In this document: positions 43,092 through 52,228 of the stretch, piece by piece
Layout: each line of letters starts with the position of its first letter
Position numbering within the stretch: position 1 is the first letter of the stretch
DNA from: Asticcacaulis sp. UBA2476
GTDB taxonomy: Bacteria; Pseudomonadota; Alphaproteobacteria; Caulobacterales; Caulobacteraceae
Length of the DNA stretch: 64,000 nt
Assembly (NCBI GenBank): GCA_002342035.1
Contig: DDPE01000078.1
Coordinates: 86,226-150,225 of the forward strand
Direction of reading: 5' to 3'
Program-made: the position numbers and the translations under genes
Notes under the pieces: generated by a model
Database searches by the model: none
Seen by the model: the letters and a program-made list of their open reading frames with translations, nothing else
What the model was told of the DNA's origin: nothing

Positions 43092-44759
43092 TTATACCAA
43101 CTCGCCGTTAATGCCCTGATCCAGCAAGGCGATGGTGCGCTCTAACCCGAAAATAGCGACAAACGACCCAAAGCGCGGCCCTTGGGATTGCCCCAAAAGT
43201 ACTTCATACAACGCCTGAAACCATGCCCGCAAAGGCTCGAATTCGTGCGCTTTTCCGACTTCGAAGACGAGGCCTTGTATGATCTCCGCGTCGCGGGTTT
43301 CAGGGTCAAGCGCCGCAAACCGCGCCCGCAAATCCTTAAGCGCCGCCAGCTCATTTTCATCCGGCAAACGGAAAGTTTTGGCCGGTTTTACGAAGTCTTC
43401 GAAATAGTTAAGCGCATAGCCTGCCAGACGATCAAGCAGCGGCTCTGACTCCGGTGTCGCACCGGGGATATAGGCGCGCAGGAAGCCCCAAAGGGTCTCC
43501 TTGTCCGAGGCATTGGCGGCCGACACCAGATTGAGCATAAGCCCAAAGGTCACCGGCATGGCCTTTTGCGGCACATCACGACGGTGGACATACCAGACCG
43601 GGTTTTCGATCTGCTTTTCGGCTTCCTGCTTTGGGTAAGCCTCTAGCTGTTGCAGATATTCATCCGTCGCCCGCGGAATGACGTCGAAATAAAGCTTCTT
43701 GGCCGACTTGGGCGACTGGAACATGTAATAGGCTAGGGATTCCGGCGCACCATAGCGCAACCAATCTTCCATCGTCAGGCCGTTACCCTTGGACTTGGAA
43801 ATCTTTTGGCCAGCTTCGTCCAGAAACAGTTCGTAATTGAACCCTTCGGGCGGCACACCGTCCAGAACCTTACATATCTGGGAGGAGACCTTAACCGAGT
43901 CGATCAGGTCCTTGCCGGCCATTTCGTAATCGACCCCAAGGGCCGCCCAGCGCATCGCCCAATCGGGCTTCCACTGCATTTTGACATGGCCGCTGGTGAC
44001 CGGGATTTCAAACCGCTCACCATCTTCTTCAAACACAATCGTGCCCTTGGACACATTGCGCTCTAATGTCGGCACTTGCAGCACATTGCCGGTCTTAGGC
44101 GATACCGGCAGGAAGCAGCTATAGGTCGCCCGACGATCAGGCCCAAGCGTCGGCAGCATAACCGCCTGAATCCGGTCAAACCGCTCCAGCGCCAGTAGCA
44201 GCTTTTCGTCGAACATCCCGCCTTTGTAGCAGTCGGTTGAGGACATAAACTCGTACTCAAAACCGAAGCCGTCAAGGAAAGCCCGCAAACGGGCATTGTT
44301 ATGCGCCCCAAAGCTTGCGTGCGTGCCGAACGGATCGCGCACCACGGTCAGGGGCTTATTGAGGTCTTCGCGCAAAATCTCAGAATTCGGGATACCGTCA
44401 GGAACCTTACGCAGGCCGTCCATATCGTCCGAAAACGCAATCAGCCGCGTGTGCCATGCGCCATCGGTCAGGGCTTCAAAGGCCTGACGCACCATGGTCG
44501 TGCGCGCCACTTCGCCAAAGGTGCCAATATGCGGCAACCCCGATGGCCCGTAACCCGTTTCAAATATGACCGCACGCCCCAAGCCCTCAAAGGTTTTGAG
44601 GGCTTCATCGGCTTTACCCGCCTGAATGAGTTCCAGCGCCCGTTTCTGATCCCCGGCATCCTTCAGACGCATTTTAAGAACACGCATCAGGGTGGCCCTG
44701 GCTTGTTCAAAGGGCCATGCGCGGCCCGCGTGTGCGAGGATCGATAACGGTTGGGACAT
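43092..44759 (-). CDS. lysS: Lysyl-tRNA synthetase, class I
   Basis: 555 residues from the ATG at 44759; the upstream TTG frame is not conserved. Class I signatures are GPSGLPHIGTFGEV (HIGH) and KISKSKGNGLTMEDWL (KMSKS), with ETGYGPSG and FSDDMDGLRKVPDG between. Archaeal-type class I LysRS is the usual form in alphaproteobacteria, unlike the class II enzyme of E. coli. Charges tRNA-Lys in the cytosol. Monocistronic, convergent with the S24 gene. Confidence 0.95.
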   Translation of the reverse strand: MSQPLSILAHAGRAWPFEQARATLMRVLKMRLKDAGDQKRALELIQAGKADEALKTFEGLGRAVIFETGYGPSGLPHIGTFGEVARTTMVRQAFEALTDGAWHTRLIAFSDDMDGLRKVPDGIPNSEILREDLNKPLTVVRDPFGTHASFGAHNNARLRAFLDGFGFEYEFMSSTDCYKGGMFDEKLLLALERFDRIQAVMLPTLGPDRRATYSCFLPVSPKTGNVLQVPTLERNVSKGTIVFEEDGERFEIPVTSGHVKMQWKPDWAMRWAALGVDYEMAGKDLIDSVKVSSQICKVLDGVPPEGFNYELFLDEAGQKISKSKGNGLTMEDWLRYGAPESLAYYMFQSPKSAKKLYFDVIPRATDEYLQQLEAYPKQEAEKQIENPVWYVHRRDVPQKAMPVTFGLMLNLVSAANASDKETLWGFLRAYIPGATPESEPLLDRLAGYALNYFEDFVKPAKTFRLPDENELAALKDLRARFAALDPETRDAEIIQGLVFEVGKAHEFEPLRAWFQALYEVLLGQSQGPRFGSFVAIFGLERTIALLDQGINGELV

Positions 44760-44919
44760 AATCTTAAGTTTATTCCATAAACAAAAACGGGCTTTGGCTT
44801 TAAGCCGCCCGCACACAGGCGTCAAATACTAATGACGCAATCCCGTTTGCCCCGCCATTGACCCGGCGGCAACAAAGCTTTGTGATCATCTTGACGGCTC
44901 TGAAAAATGGGCATACATC

Positions 44920-44935
44920 TTGACGTTAACGTCAA
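44920..44935. promoter_or_regulatory. Perfect palindrome before the MerR/acyl-CoA dehydrogenase operon
   Basis: TTGACGTTAACGTCAA, 16 of 16 symmetric, lies 16 bp before the MerR start at 44952. It fits the general form of LiuR/MerR operators reported for branched-chain amino acid and fatty acid degradation genes. The related site at 40378 supports a small regulon. Confidence 0.6.
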
Positions 44936-44951
44936 TGTAAACAAAAGACCG

Positions 44952-45368
44952 ATGGAAACGCCGCATACCCTTGATACCGGTGAAAAACCCCGCACCTATT
45001 CCATTCGCCAGTTGTCGAAGGAATTCGATGTCACCGCGCGCGCCCTTAGATTTTATGAGGATAAGGGCCTGATCTCGCCTGAGCGCAAAGGCCAGACCCG
45101 CATCTATTCCGCGCGTGATCGGGCTCGCCTTCAGCTCATCCTGCGCGGCAAGAGACTGGGCTTTTCCCTTGTTGAAATTCATGAAATTCTGGATCTCTAC
45201 ACGCCCAAGGATCGCGGTGCCCAGCAGATCAGAGCCACCCTTTCCAAATATCGCACCCAGATTGAAAACCTCAAGCGCCAGCGCGAAGATCTGGAAGGCG
45301 CCATTCACGATATGCAAAATGGTTGCGCGTGGATGGAAGATGAATTGAAAAAACTCGAAAACAAATAA
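44952..45368 (+). CDS. MerR-family regulator, LiuR-like
   Basis: 138 residues from the ATG after the palindrome (starting at the ATG 15 codons earlier would place the operator inside the gene). MerR wHTH at about 14-80 (YSIRQLSKEFDVTARALRFYEDKGLISPERKGQTRIYSARDRARLQLILRGKRLGFSLVEIHEILDLY), then a coiled dimerisation helix (about 90-135). HTH style and the next gene, an acyl-CoA dehydrogenase 44 bp downstream, match LiuR-type regulators of acyl-CoA catabolism. It probably regulates itself and the dehydrogenase through the palindrome at 44920. Confidence 0.85.
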   Translation: METPHTLDTGEKPRTYSIRQLSKEFDVTARALRFYEDKGLISPERKGQTRIYSARDRARLQLILRGKRLGFSLVEIHEILDLYTPKDRGAQQIRATLSKYRTQIENLKRQREDLEGAIHDMQNGCAWMEDELKKLENK

Positions 45369-45412
45369 CTCCGCGGCCAACATAAGGACCGCGCTACTAC
45401 AGGCAGATGATC

Positions 45413-47197
45413 ATGGCTTATACCGCCCCCGTACGCGACTATCAGTTTCTGTTCGATAAGGTCTTCAAAATCGATGGCCTCACTAATCTGGCGGGATTTG
45501 GTGACGCCAGCCTTGATACGGTCATGCAAATACTGGATGAGGCGGCCAAGTTCGCGCAGGATGTGGTTGCGCCGCTCAATGGCCCCGGCGATAAGCAGGG
45601 CTGCGTTCTCAATGCTGACCATAGCGTCACCGCCCCCGACGGTTATAAAGAGGCCTATCAGGCCCTGATCGAAGCGGGCTGGACGTCGCTTTCCGGATCG
45701 CCCGACTATGGCGGTCAAGGGTTGCCGCACTTCGTCAATATGGCCTTTTCGGAGTTCCTGACTGGCGCCAGTTCGGCCTTTGCCATGTATCCCGGCCTGA
45801 CCGAAGGCGCGATTGCCGCCCTCACCGCAGGTGGCACGGATGAACAGAAATCGCTATACCTGCCCAAGCTGATCTCCGGCGAATGGTCAGGCACCATGAA
45901 CCTGACTGAACCCCATTGCGGCACGGATCTGGGCCTTTTGCGCACGAAGGCCAAGGACAAGGGCGATGGCTCCTACGCCATCACCGGACAGAAAATCTGG
46001 ATCAGCGCCGGTGAGCACGATTTCACGGGTAATATCTGCCATCTGGTGCTGGCCCGCGCCGAAGGTGCCCCCGAAGGCGTCAAGGGCATCTCGCTGTTTC
46101 TGGTGCCCAAATTTATCCCCGATGCGGACGGCAATCCGGGTGAACGCAACAGCCTGCATTGCGCCGGGTTAGAGCATAAGATGGGTATTCACGGCAATTC
46201 GACCTGCGTGATGGTCTATGAAGAGGCGACCGGCTGGCTGCTTGGTAACCTCCATGAAGGCCTGAAAATCATGTTCTACATGATGAACAACGCCCGTTTA
46301 GGTGTTGGCTTGCAGGGGCTGGCGATCGGTCATGCATCTTACGTCGCCGCCGCTGAATTCGCCAAGGATCGTCTGCAAGGCCGTGCCCTGAACGGACCCA
46401 AGTCGCCGGACAAACCGGCTGACAGCATATTGGTACACCCTGACGTTCGCCGAATGCTGCTGGAAAGCCGCAGCATTCTTGAATCTGGTCGCGCCTTCAT
46501 CGCTTGGGTGGCTTTGCAGGCTGATCTGGCTCACGCCGCCGAGGATGAAAAAACCCGTGAAAAAGCCAGCGACTACATGGCGCTGCTCACACCCGTGGTT
46601 AAGGGCTATCTGACCGAAAAAGGCCTGAAGGTTACGCAAGATTCCATGCAGGTGCATGGTGGCTCCGGCTTTACCGAGCACTTCCCGGCTTCGCAATATA
46701 TGCGCGATGTCCGCATTACCCTGATCTACGAAGGCACCAACGGTATTCAGGCGCTTGATCTGGTCGGGCGCAAGCTGCCGTCCAAAGGCGGTCGCGCGAT
46801 CATGAGCTTCTTTGGCGAAATCGACGCCTATGTTGCCGAGCATGAAACCGGTAAAGCGCCTGAATTTGTCACCGCCCTGAAATCCACCAAGGCTAAGCTC
46901 CAGGACGCCACCATGTGGTTGATGCAAAACGGCATGACCAATCCGGATAATGCCGCGGCGGCCTCTATGGATTACCTGTGCCTGTTCGGCCTGACCTGCC
47001 TCAACTACATGTGGGCTATGATGGCTGAGGCCGCCCAAACAGAGATCGATGCGGGCTCTGATGATCCCTATTATGACACCAAACTCAAGGTCGGACGCGT
47101 CTTCCTTGAGCGCGTCTTGCCGGAAGCCGATTCGCATCTGTTGAAGCTGAAGAGCGGTTCAGAAGCCTTGATGGCCTTAGCTGATGATCAGTTTTAG
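45413..47197 (+). CDS. Acyl-CoA dehydrogenase, long DmdC-like type
   Basis: 594 residues. N-terminal helical domain, middle beta domain with MNLTEPHCGTDLGLLRTKA and the FAD-binding ITGQKIWISAGEHD, a C-terminal helical domain with catalytic-base candidate E440 (LIYEGTNGIQALDLVGRKL), and the extra C-terminal acetyl-CoA-dehydrogenase-C domain (about 470-590). This layout is shared by 3-methylmercaptopropionyl-CoA dehydrogenase (DmdC) and related broad-range enzymes; DMSP use cannot be claimed without other dmd genes. In the MerR operon, so induced with acyl-CoA substrates (inference). Confidence 0.92.
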   Translation: MAYTAPVRDYQFLFDKVFKIDGLTNLAGFGDASLDTVMQILDEAAKFAQDVVAPLNGPGDKQGCVLNADHSVTAPDGYKEAYQALIEAGWTSLSGSPDYGGQGLPHFVNMAFSEFLTGASSAFAMYPGLTEGAIAALTAGGTDEQKSLYLPKLISGEWSGTMNLTEPHCGTDLGLLRTKAKDKGDGSYAITGQKIWISAGEHDFTGNICHLVLARAEGAPEGVKGISLFLVPKFIPDADGNPGERNSLHCAGLEHKMGIHGNSTCVMVYEEATGWLLGNLHEGLKIMFYMMNNARLGVGLQGLAIGHASYVAAAEFAKDRLQGRALNGPKSPDKPADSILVHPDVRRMLLESRSILESGRAFIAWVALQADLAHAAEDEKTREKASDYMALLTPVVKGYLTEKGLKVTQDSMQVHGGSGFTEHFPASQYMRDVRITLIYEGTNGIQALDLVGRKLPSKGGRAIMSFFGEIDAYVAEHETGKAPEFVTALKSTKAKLQDATMWLMQNGMTNPDNAAAASMDYLCLFGLTCLNYMWAMMAEAAQTEIDAGSDDPYYDTKLKVGRVFLERVLPEADSHLLKLKSGSEALMALADDQF

Positions 47198-47350
47198 CCG
47201 ATTTAGGGACATTTACGCATCACAAACCCGTAAACCGGGTATCGCCACCTGAAAAAAGGGTTAACAAACCCGAACACCCTGCGTTAACTATTGCAACGCA
47301 CGAAATAGTCCCGCCTTAAGCGGCTATAGGGTGTTTTTCAGGAGGGCAAT

Positions 47351-48199
47351 ATGAAGTTACCGGTTACAACCGGCGTTGGTGTATGTGTGGCTTTATGTCT
47401 TGGGGCATCAACGCACGCGCTGGCTCAGACCGCAGCCGATGCCCGTCAATTTCTGGCGTCGCCTGAATACCGGTTGCATAATAACCCTTCGATCACCTAC
47501 GACGATGTTCTGGTCAAAAAAGCGCGTACCTTGATCAGTCAGCGCCAGTATAAGGCTGCGCTGAAGATCGTTGATGAACTCGATACTTTTGATGGCTTTG
47601 ATACGGCCCGTATCAACTATGTGCCTGATATCGCGATCCTGGCCTTAGCGTCTGACAATGTTGATCAGTATAATTTTTTCCGCATTCTGGCATTGGATGC
47701 CGCCCGCGTCTCCACCAGCAAAACGGTATGTAAGCAGAACCCGTATTATCATCTGCAATCGGAAAGTGACGTCGCGTTTGAACGTCCCGAAGACATCACG
47801 ACGCGCATCTGCTCCAGCAGCCTGACCGCCAATAAAACTGTCTCTCTGACGCCTGAGTTTGAAGCCAAGATGGCCTTTATAACGCAAACGCCGTCAGGTC
47901 CGCGCCCCTATATCGCCGAAGCCTCACCGGCACCTACGGAAGCCGCAGGGCAGCAAATCATGGTGATGTCCGTCACTGCTCTGGAGCCCGCGCCACAGCC
48001 AACTCAGAAAGCCACGGCTGAGGCGTCCACTAGCCCTGAAGTAGTCGCCCTGCCTGCGGCACCACAGCCCTACACCGTGCTTTATACAGCGCCAGCCATG
48101 GATACGCCCCCGACTAACGAAGCCAACCCTAAGCGGAAAACGCAGTGGGTTATTCCAGCTAAAGACGGTGAAGCCGAAAAGCCCTATCGGCCACGATAA
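47351..48199 (+). CDS. Unknown periplasmic protein with Pro/Ala-rich tail
   Basis: 282 residues with strong CAGGAGGG before the ATG and a signal peptide (MKLPVTTGVGVCVALCLGASTHALAQ). A helical, TPR-like segment follows (about 30-115: VKKARTLISQRQYKAALKIVDELD, NYVPDIAILALASDNVDQYNFFRILALDAA) with two cysteines (VCKQNPYYH, RICSSS), then a low-complexity tail (about 185-282). I do not recognise a family. A bidirectional terminator follows. Confidence 0.72.
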   Translation: MKLPVTTGVGVCVALCLGASTHALAQTAADARQFLASPEYRLHNNPSITYDDVLVKKARTLISQRQYKAALKIVDELDTFDGFDTARINYVPDIAILALASDNVDQYNFFRILALDAARVSTSKTVCKQNPYYHLQSESDVAFERPEDITTRICSSSLTANKTVSLTPEFEAKMAFITQTPSGPRPYIAEASPAPTEAAGQQIMVMSVTALEPAPQPTQKATAEASTSPEVVALPAAPQPYTVLYTAPAMDTPPTNEANPKRKTQWVIPAKDGEAEKPYRPR

Positions 48200-48216
48200 T
48201 ATTACCCGGAAACAGT

Positions 48217-48246
48217 AAAAGGCCGCTCTTGATAGAGCGGCCTTTT
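48217..48246. terminator. Bidirectional terminator
   Basis: AAAAGGCCGCTCT / AGAGCGGCCTTTT, 13 of 13 paired with a 4-nt loop, lies between the unknown periplasmic gene (plus) and tRNA-Pro (minus). A-runs and T-runs on both sides let it serve both strands. Confidence 0.92.
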
Positions 48247-48250
48247 AAAA

Positions 48251-48327
<77 letters not shown>

Positions 48328-48398
48328 AAGACTGCGGCTTATAGAGAGACAAACCCGATACCGCAATCCCTTTAATAACAATTTCTGTGGGTGCGGAA

Positions 48399-48860
48399 TT
48401 ATTTCCCCAGCACAGCCGCAAGACCCGCCTTCGCCGCCTCAAGCCGAGCCAAAACCCGACTCAGTTCGGCGCGCGACGCCTCGGTCAGCAGGCCTTGCGC
48501 ATACACGTCGTCCCCGGCTGAGCCCGCCGAAGAAATCGCATTTAACTCAGACTCGGCGTGATCCACCGGATAATCGGCGAAATCGTCGCCTGCCGCGGCC
48601 AGAATCGCTTTTTGCCCCTGATCCTTATAGAGCTTTTGCACCCCGCGGATGGTGTAGCCCCGATCATGCAGCAGCGCCTTAATGCCTTGCAGCAGCACTA
48701 TATCCTGTGGACGATAGAACCGACGGCCACCGGCACGTTTGGTCGGGCGCACAAAGGTAAACTTCGTCTCCCAAAACCGCAGAACATGCTGCTGCACCCC
48801 AAGGGCGTCAGCCGTCTCAGAGATGGTGCGAAATGCGTGAGGGCCTTTAGTCGTCGACAC
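48399..48860 (-). CDS. MerR-family regulator of the ihfA operon
   Basis: 153 residues starting with GTG. MerR wHTH at about 8-80: FRTISETADALGVQQHVLRFWETKFTFVRPTKRAGGRRFYRPQDIVLLQGIKALLHDRGYTIRGVQKLY, then an Ala-rich C-terminal helix. This MerR gene, coupled to ihfA by a 6-bp gap, is a constant neighbour of the plsX-fabH-ihfA operon in alphaproteobacteria. Its targets are not known to me. Confidence 0.9.
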   Translation of the reverse strand: MSTTKGPHAFRTISETADALGVQQHVLRFWETKFTFVRPTKRAGGRRFYRPQDIVLLQGIKALLHDRGYTIRGVQKLYKDQGQKAILAAAGDDFADYPVDHAESELNAISSAGSAGDDVYAQGLLTEASRAELSRVLARLEAAKAGLAAVLGK

Positions 48861-48866
48861 TGTGGC

Positions 48867-49184
48867 TTATTTCCCCGACAGGGCTTTCGCGGCCCCGGCG
48901 TCCACACGCGCCTTCATGATTTGCGATGCCCGAAAGCTGATCACCCGGCGCGGATCGATAGGTGCCGATTTGCCAGTCTTTGGGTTACGCCCAACGCGCG
49001 CATTTTTGTCGCGAACCTGAAACACACCAAAGCCGGACAATTTGACGGTTTCGCCCTTTTCAAGAGACTCAATCACCAGATCGAGTGTGCGTTCAACGAT
49101 CGAAGCACATTCCTGACGCGGAAGGCCAAGTTCGTTGTGTACGTCTTCGAAAAGTTCTGCGCGTGTCAGAGTTTGATTTTTCAT
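48867..49184 (-). CDS. ihfA: Integration host factor alpha subunit
   Basis: 105 residues. DNABII protein: TRAELFEDVHNELGLPRQECASIVERTLDLVIESLEKGETVKLSGFGVFQVRDKNARVGRNPKTGKSAPIDPRRVISFRASQIMK. The beta-arm NPKTGK with its proline is intact. IHF-alpha pairs with IHF-beta to bend DNA, and in Caulobacteraceae takes part in cell-cycle promoters. The annotation as alpha rather than HU rests on the genomic position and the P-rich arm. Confidence 0.93.
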   Translation of the reverse strand: MKNQTLTRAELFEDVHNELGLPRQECASIVERTLDLVIESLEKGETVKLSGFGVFQVRDKNARVGRNPKTGKSAPIDPRRVISFRASQIMKARVDAGAAKALSGK

Positions 49185-49343
49185 GCGTTTTAATCCCGCC
49201 AGAGGTGAGCAGAGAACGATACCAGAATGTCAATCGGTAACCATAAGGGCCCAAGCCTTTACATTACGCAAATTCCGCATGCCGTCAAAGGCTTATAAAG
49301 GACGGATGATCAAAAACATGAGAGAAACACGATTTTACCGGTC

Positions 49344-50324
49344 TCAGAGCCGGATCGCCGCCGCCGCCCAGGTCAATCCACCACCCAAAGCCTCGATCAG
49401 CACCAGATCGCCAGGCTTCACGCGGCCATCGCGTACACCTTCCCACCACGCCAGCGGAATTGATGCGGCTGAGGTATTGGCGTGGGTGGCCACCGTCGAA
49501 ATCACCTTATGCTCATCAAGACCAAGCCGATCCGCCACGCCCTTGAGGATGCGCTGATTGGCCTGATGGGGGATGAACCAGTCAATATCGGCTATGGAGA
49601 TGTTCGATTTTTGAACCGCAGACTCTACGGCCTGAGAGATTTTATGGACCGCGTGCTTAAAGACCTGATTGCCCTGCATACGGATCTTGCCCGCCCGGAA
49701 ATCAGAATCGAATACGCCACCATCGACATATAACAAATCCGTTTTCGTACCGTCGCATTGCAAATCGAAGCCCAAAATCCCGCGATCCTGCGGCGTCCCC
49801 TCGCCTTCGACCGGCTCCAGTATCACCGCGCCAGCACCATCTCCAAACAGAATACAGGTGCCACGATCGGTATAGTCAATAATACGGCTCATGACTTCGG
49901 CACCGATGACCAGCGCACACTTAGACAGGCCACGCGCCACAAAACCATCGGCGACACTTAAGGCGTAGACAAATCCAGAACATACGGCCTGCACGTCAAA
50001 TGCCGCCCCTGCAGGCACGCCTAGTTTACGCTGAACCACCGATGCCGTTGATGGAAATGTCATGTCGGGTGTCGTGGTCGCAACGATGATCAGGTCAATC
50101 TGATCCGCAGACCTACCCGCAGCCTCCAACGCAACCTTAGCCGCTTCAACAGCCAGATCACTGGTGACCTGATTCTCGGCAGCCTTATGGCGCTGGGTAA
50201 TGCCGGTACGCTCACGTATCCACGCATCGGACGTATCAACCATGCGGGCGAAATCGTTATTGGTCAGGATATGTTCCGGCAGATAGCCGCCAACGCCAGT
50301 GACGGCCGTTCTCAAAATACGCAT
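49344..50324 (-). CDS. fabH: 3-oxoacyl-ACP synthase III
   Basis: 326 residues from ATG; a GTG 6 bases upstream overlaps the plsX stop. Catalytic C115 (DVQAVCSGFVYAL), His in IPHQANQRILKGVADRLG and Asn in THANTSAASIPLAWW, with the C-terminal DLVLIEALGGGLTWAAAAIRL. Starts fatty-acid synthesis from acetyl-CoA and malonyl-ACP. Directly follows plsX (start 3 bp from its stop), so co-translated. Confidence 0.97.
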   Translation of the reverse strand: MRILRTAVTGVGGYLPEHILTNNDFARMVDTSDAWIRERTGITQRHKAAENQVTSDLAVEAAKVALEAAGRSADQIDLIIVATTTPDMTFPSTASVVQRKLGVPAGAAFDVQAVCSGFVYALSVADGFVARGLSKCALVIGAEVMSRIIDYTDRGTCILFGDGAGAVILEPVEGEGTPQDRGILGFDLQCDGTKTDLLYVDGGVFDSDFRAGKIRMQGNQVFKHAVHKISQAVESAVQKSNISIADIDWFIPHQANQRILKGVADRLGLDEHKVISTVATHANTSAASIPLAWWEGVRDGRVKPGDLVLIEALGGGLTWAAAAIRL

Positions 50325-50326
50325 AT

Positions 50327-51481
50327 TCACGAAACTTTTGTCCCTTCAACCGCCAGACCGGCTTCCGGTGCGACGACCTTGTGTTTGCCCGTTGCCGACG
50401 CTGGGTCGGGTACAGGTGGCATGGCCTCAGACAGATGAGCCAGAGCCGTCTTGATATCATCTTCATAGGATGAGGCCGCCAAAGACACAGCAACGCTTAC
50501 CGCATTTGAAAATGCCCAGGCCTCCGCCCCGCCATGGCTTTTGATCACGATCCCTTTCAGGCCCAGCAACGGCCCGCCGTTGGATGCGCCCGGATCGACC
50601 CGCTTGGCCATGACCTTAAGTGCGGATGATGCCAGCAGCGCCCCAAACATGGCAAAAGGTGATGACTTAAACGCATCCCGTAACAGGCTTTTGATAAACC
50701 GCGCCGCACCTTCGGCGGTTTTCAGAGCAATATTGCCGGTAAAGCCGTCAGTTACGACCACATCAACCTTACCGCTAAACAGGTCATCGCCTTCGACAAA
50801 GCCATAATAGTTCAGACCAAAACCGCCTTCACGCAAAAGGCGGTGGGCTTCGCGTACCTCTTCGTGGCCCTTCACGTCTTCTGAGCCGACGTTGAGAATG
50901 CCAATTTTCGGGTTTTGCACGCCTCGAACCGCCCGGTGAAAGGCCGCACCCATGATGGCAAACTCAATAAGCTGGTGCGCGTCAGAGGTGACATTGGCCC
51001 CGACATCCAGAACCGTGCCCATGCCGCCGCTGTTGGGCCACCCGCAGGCAATGGCGGGACGCTCCAAATCTTCGGCCACCATCTTTAGAATCATGCGCGA
51101 CATGGCCATCAGGGCACCGGTATTACCGGCCGAGACTATGGCGCGCGCCTCTTTGGTTTTAACCGAGGTGATGGCGTTAAACAGGCTCGTGCCTTTGCGA
51201 CGGATAGCCTGAGCGGGCTTTTCATCCATGGCAATGGACTGATCCGTGTGAACGATGGTGGCCACAGACTTAAGCTCAGGGTGACGCTCCAGCTCAGGCC
51301 GGATTTGCGCTTCATCGCCGTGCAGCAGAAAGTGGAGATTATGCGTTCCAGCTTCGCGTTTCAGGGCTTGCGCCGCCCCCGGAACCGTCACACGCGGGCC
51401 ATGATCCCCCCCCATCGCGTCAATGGCAATGACCAGTTTCTCGTTTGAGGTGGTCGCTATTGTGTCAGACTTGCTTGTCAA
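50327..51481 (-). CDS. plsX: Phosphate acyltransferase PlsX
   Basis: 384 residues. VIAIDAMGGDHGPRVTVPGA at the N-terminus, SAGNTGALMAMSRM, WPNSGGMGTVLDVGAN, VVTDGFTGNIALKTAEGAARF and GLKGIVIKSHGGAEAWAFSNAV are all PlsX signatures. Makes acyl-phosphate from acyl-ACP for phospholipid synthesis. Has a slightly long C-terminal tail. Between DUF177 and fabH in the conserved order. Confidence 0.96.
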   Translation of the reverse strand: MTSKSDTIATTSNEKLVIAIDAMGGDHGPRVTVPGAAQALKREAGTHNLHFLLHGDEAQIRPELERHPELKSVATIVHTDQSIAMDEKPAQAIRRKGTSLFNAITSVKTKEARAIVSAGNTGALMAMSRMILKMVAEDLERPAIACGWPNSGGMGTVLDVGANVTSDAHQLIEFAIMGAAFHRAVRGVQNPKIGILNVGSEDVKGHEEVREAHRLLREGGFGLNYYGFVEGDDLFSGKVDVVVTDGFTGNIALKTAEGAARFIKSLLRDAFKSSPFAMFGALLASSALKVMAKRVDPGASNGGPLLGLKGIVIKSHGGAEAWAFSNAVSVAVSLAASSYEDDIKTALAHLSEAMPPVPDPASATGKHKVVAPEAGLAVEGTKVS

Positions 51482-51594
51482 AGGACCAGAGACCCCATCA
51501 GTATGGTGCGAACACGCATATGCGCGTTCAAAAATCGGTGCAAACTAGCGTGCATACAAAACTATGCAAGCGCAACTTCACTCATCAGATTCGC

Positions 51595-52152
51595 TTAATC
51601 GAACTTGAGGCGAGACAAGGCGGCAAAAGGCGATGGTTCAGCCTCGACTTCAGGCTCTTCAAATACCGCGCCCGGCTTGCGGGCAAACGGATCATAAGCT
51701 TCACCCAGCGCCTCAATGATATAAAGTCCGAGGTCTATCCGGCCATTTTCGATAAGATCAGGCTCATCCAGATCATCGGCGGACAATTCCTGTTCACCGG
51801 TTGCCTGCGCAGACTTAGAATAGGTTTCAGCCTTGACACAATCGACCTCAAGTCTGGACGAAATTTCATGGGTAAAGGGCTCAAGCGTCGCTCCGCACTC
51901 CTGCGTCACCTCACCGGACAGCTCGACACGGATGTGCACAGTTTCGGTCTGATCATGAGATGGCTTACCGTGCGTGTGCGCATTGACCGTAAGGCTGATC
52001 AGCTCAATCATACCGAAAGCCGCCTGTATGCGGGCCCGCCGCGCTTCATCAGCCTCAAGACTAAGATCTAACCCTGCGAATGCCTTGTCAAAGGCAACCG
52101 GGTGGCTCCATAAAAGATCATCATTTTCAGGATGGACATCCGCCATATTCAT
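51595..52152 (-). CDS. DUF177 / YceD-like protein
   Basis: 185 residues from the ATG at 52152. YceD/DUF177 domain with VELSGEVTQECGATLEPFTHEISSRLEVDC and the terminal DLGLYIIEALGEAYDPFARKPG. The position before plsX corresponds to the yceD-rpmF-plsX locus of other bacteria; rpmF is not present here. Homologues affect 23S rRNA processing or accumulation. About 113 bp separate it from plsX. Confidence 0.88.
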   Translation of the reverse strand: MNMADVHPENDDLLWSHPVAFDKAFAGLDLSLEADEARRARIQAAFGMIELISLTVNAHTHGKPSHDQTETVHIRVELSGEVTQECGATLEPFTHEISSRLEVDCVKAETYSKSAQATGEQELSADDLDEPDLIENGRIDLGLYIIEALGEAYDPFARKPGAVFEEPEVEAEPSPFAALSRLKFD

Positions 52153-52228
52153 ACTCCACGCACCTGGCTTATTGGAAATCATCCCCAGGGTTTATACAGG
52201 TTCGTTATTCGTCTCAGCTTAAGTATGG

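Noticed and set aside
46298..47137. 279-codon minus-strand frame over the acyl-CoA dehydrogenase
   Set aside because: Shadow of a highly conserved enzyme; no start signal or domain.
45413..47197. DMSP demethylation gene dmdC
   Set aside because: The architecture fits DmdC, but no dmdA, dmdB or dmdD is nearby and the family is broad, so only a general acyl-CoA dehydrogenase call is made.
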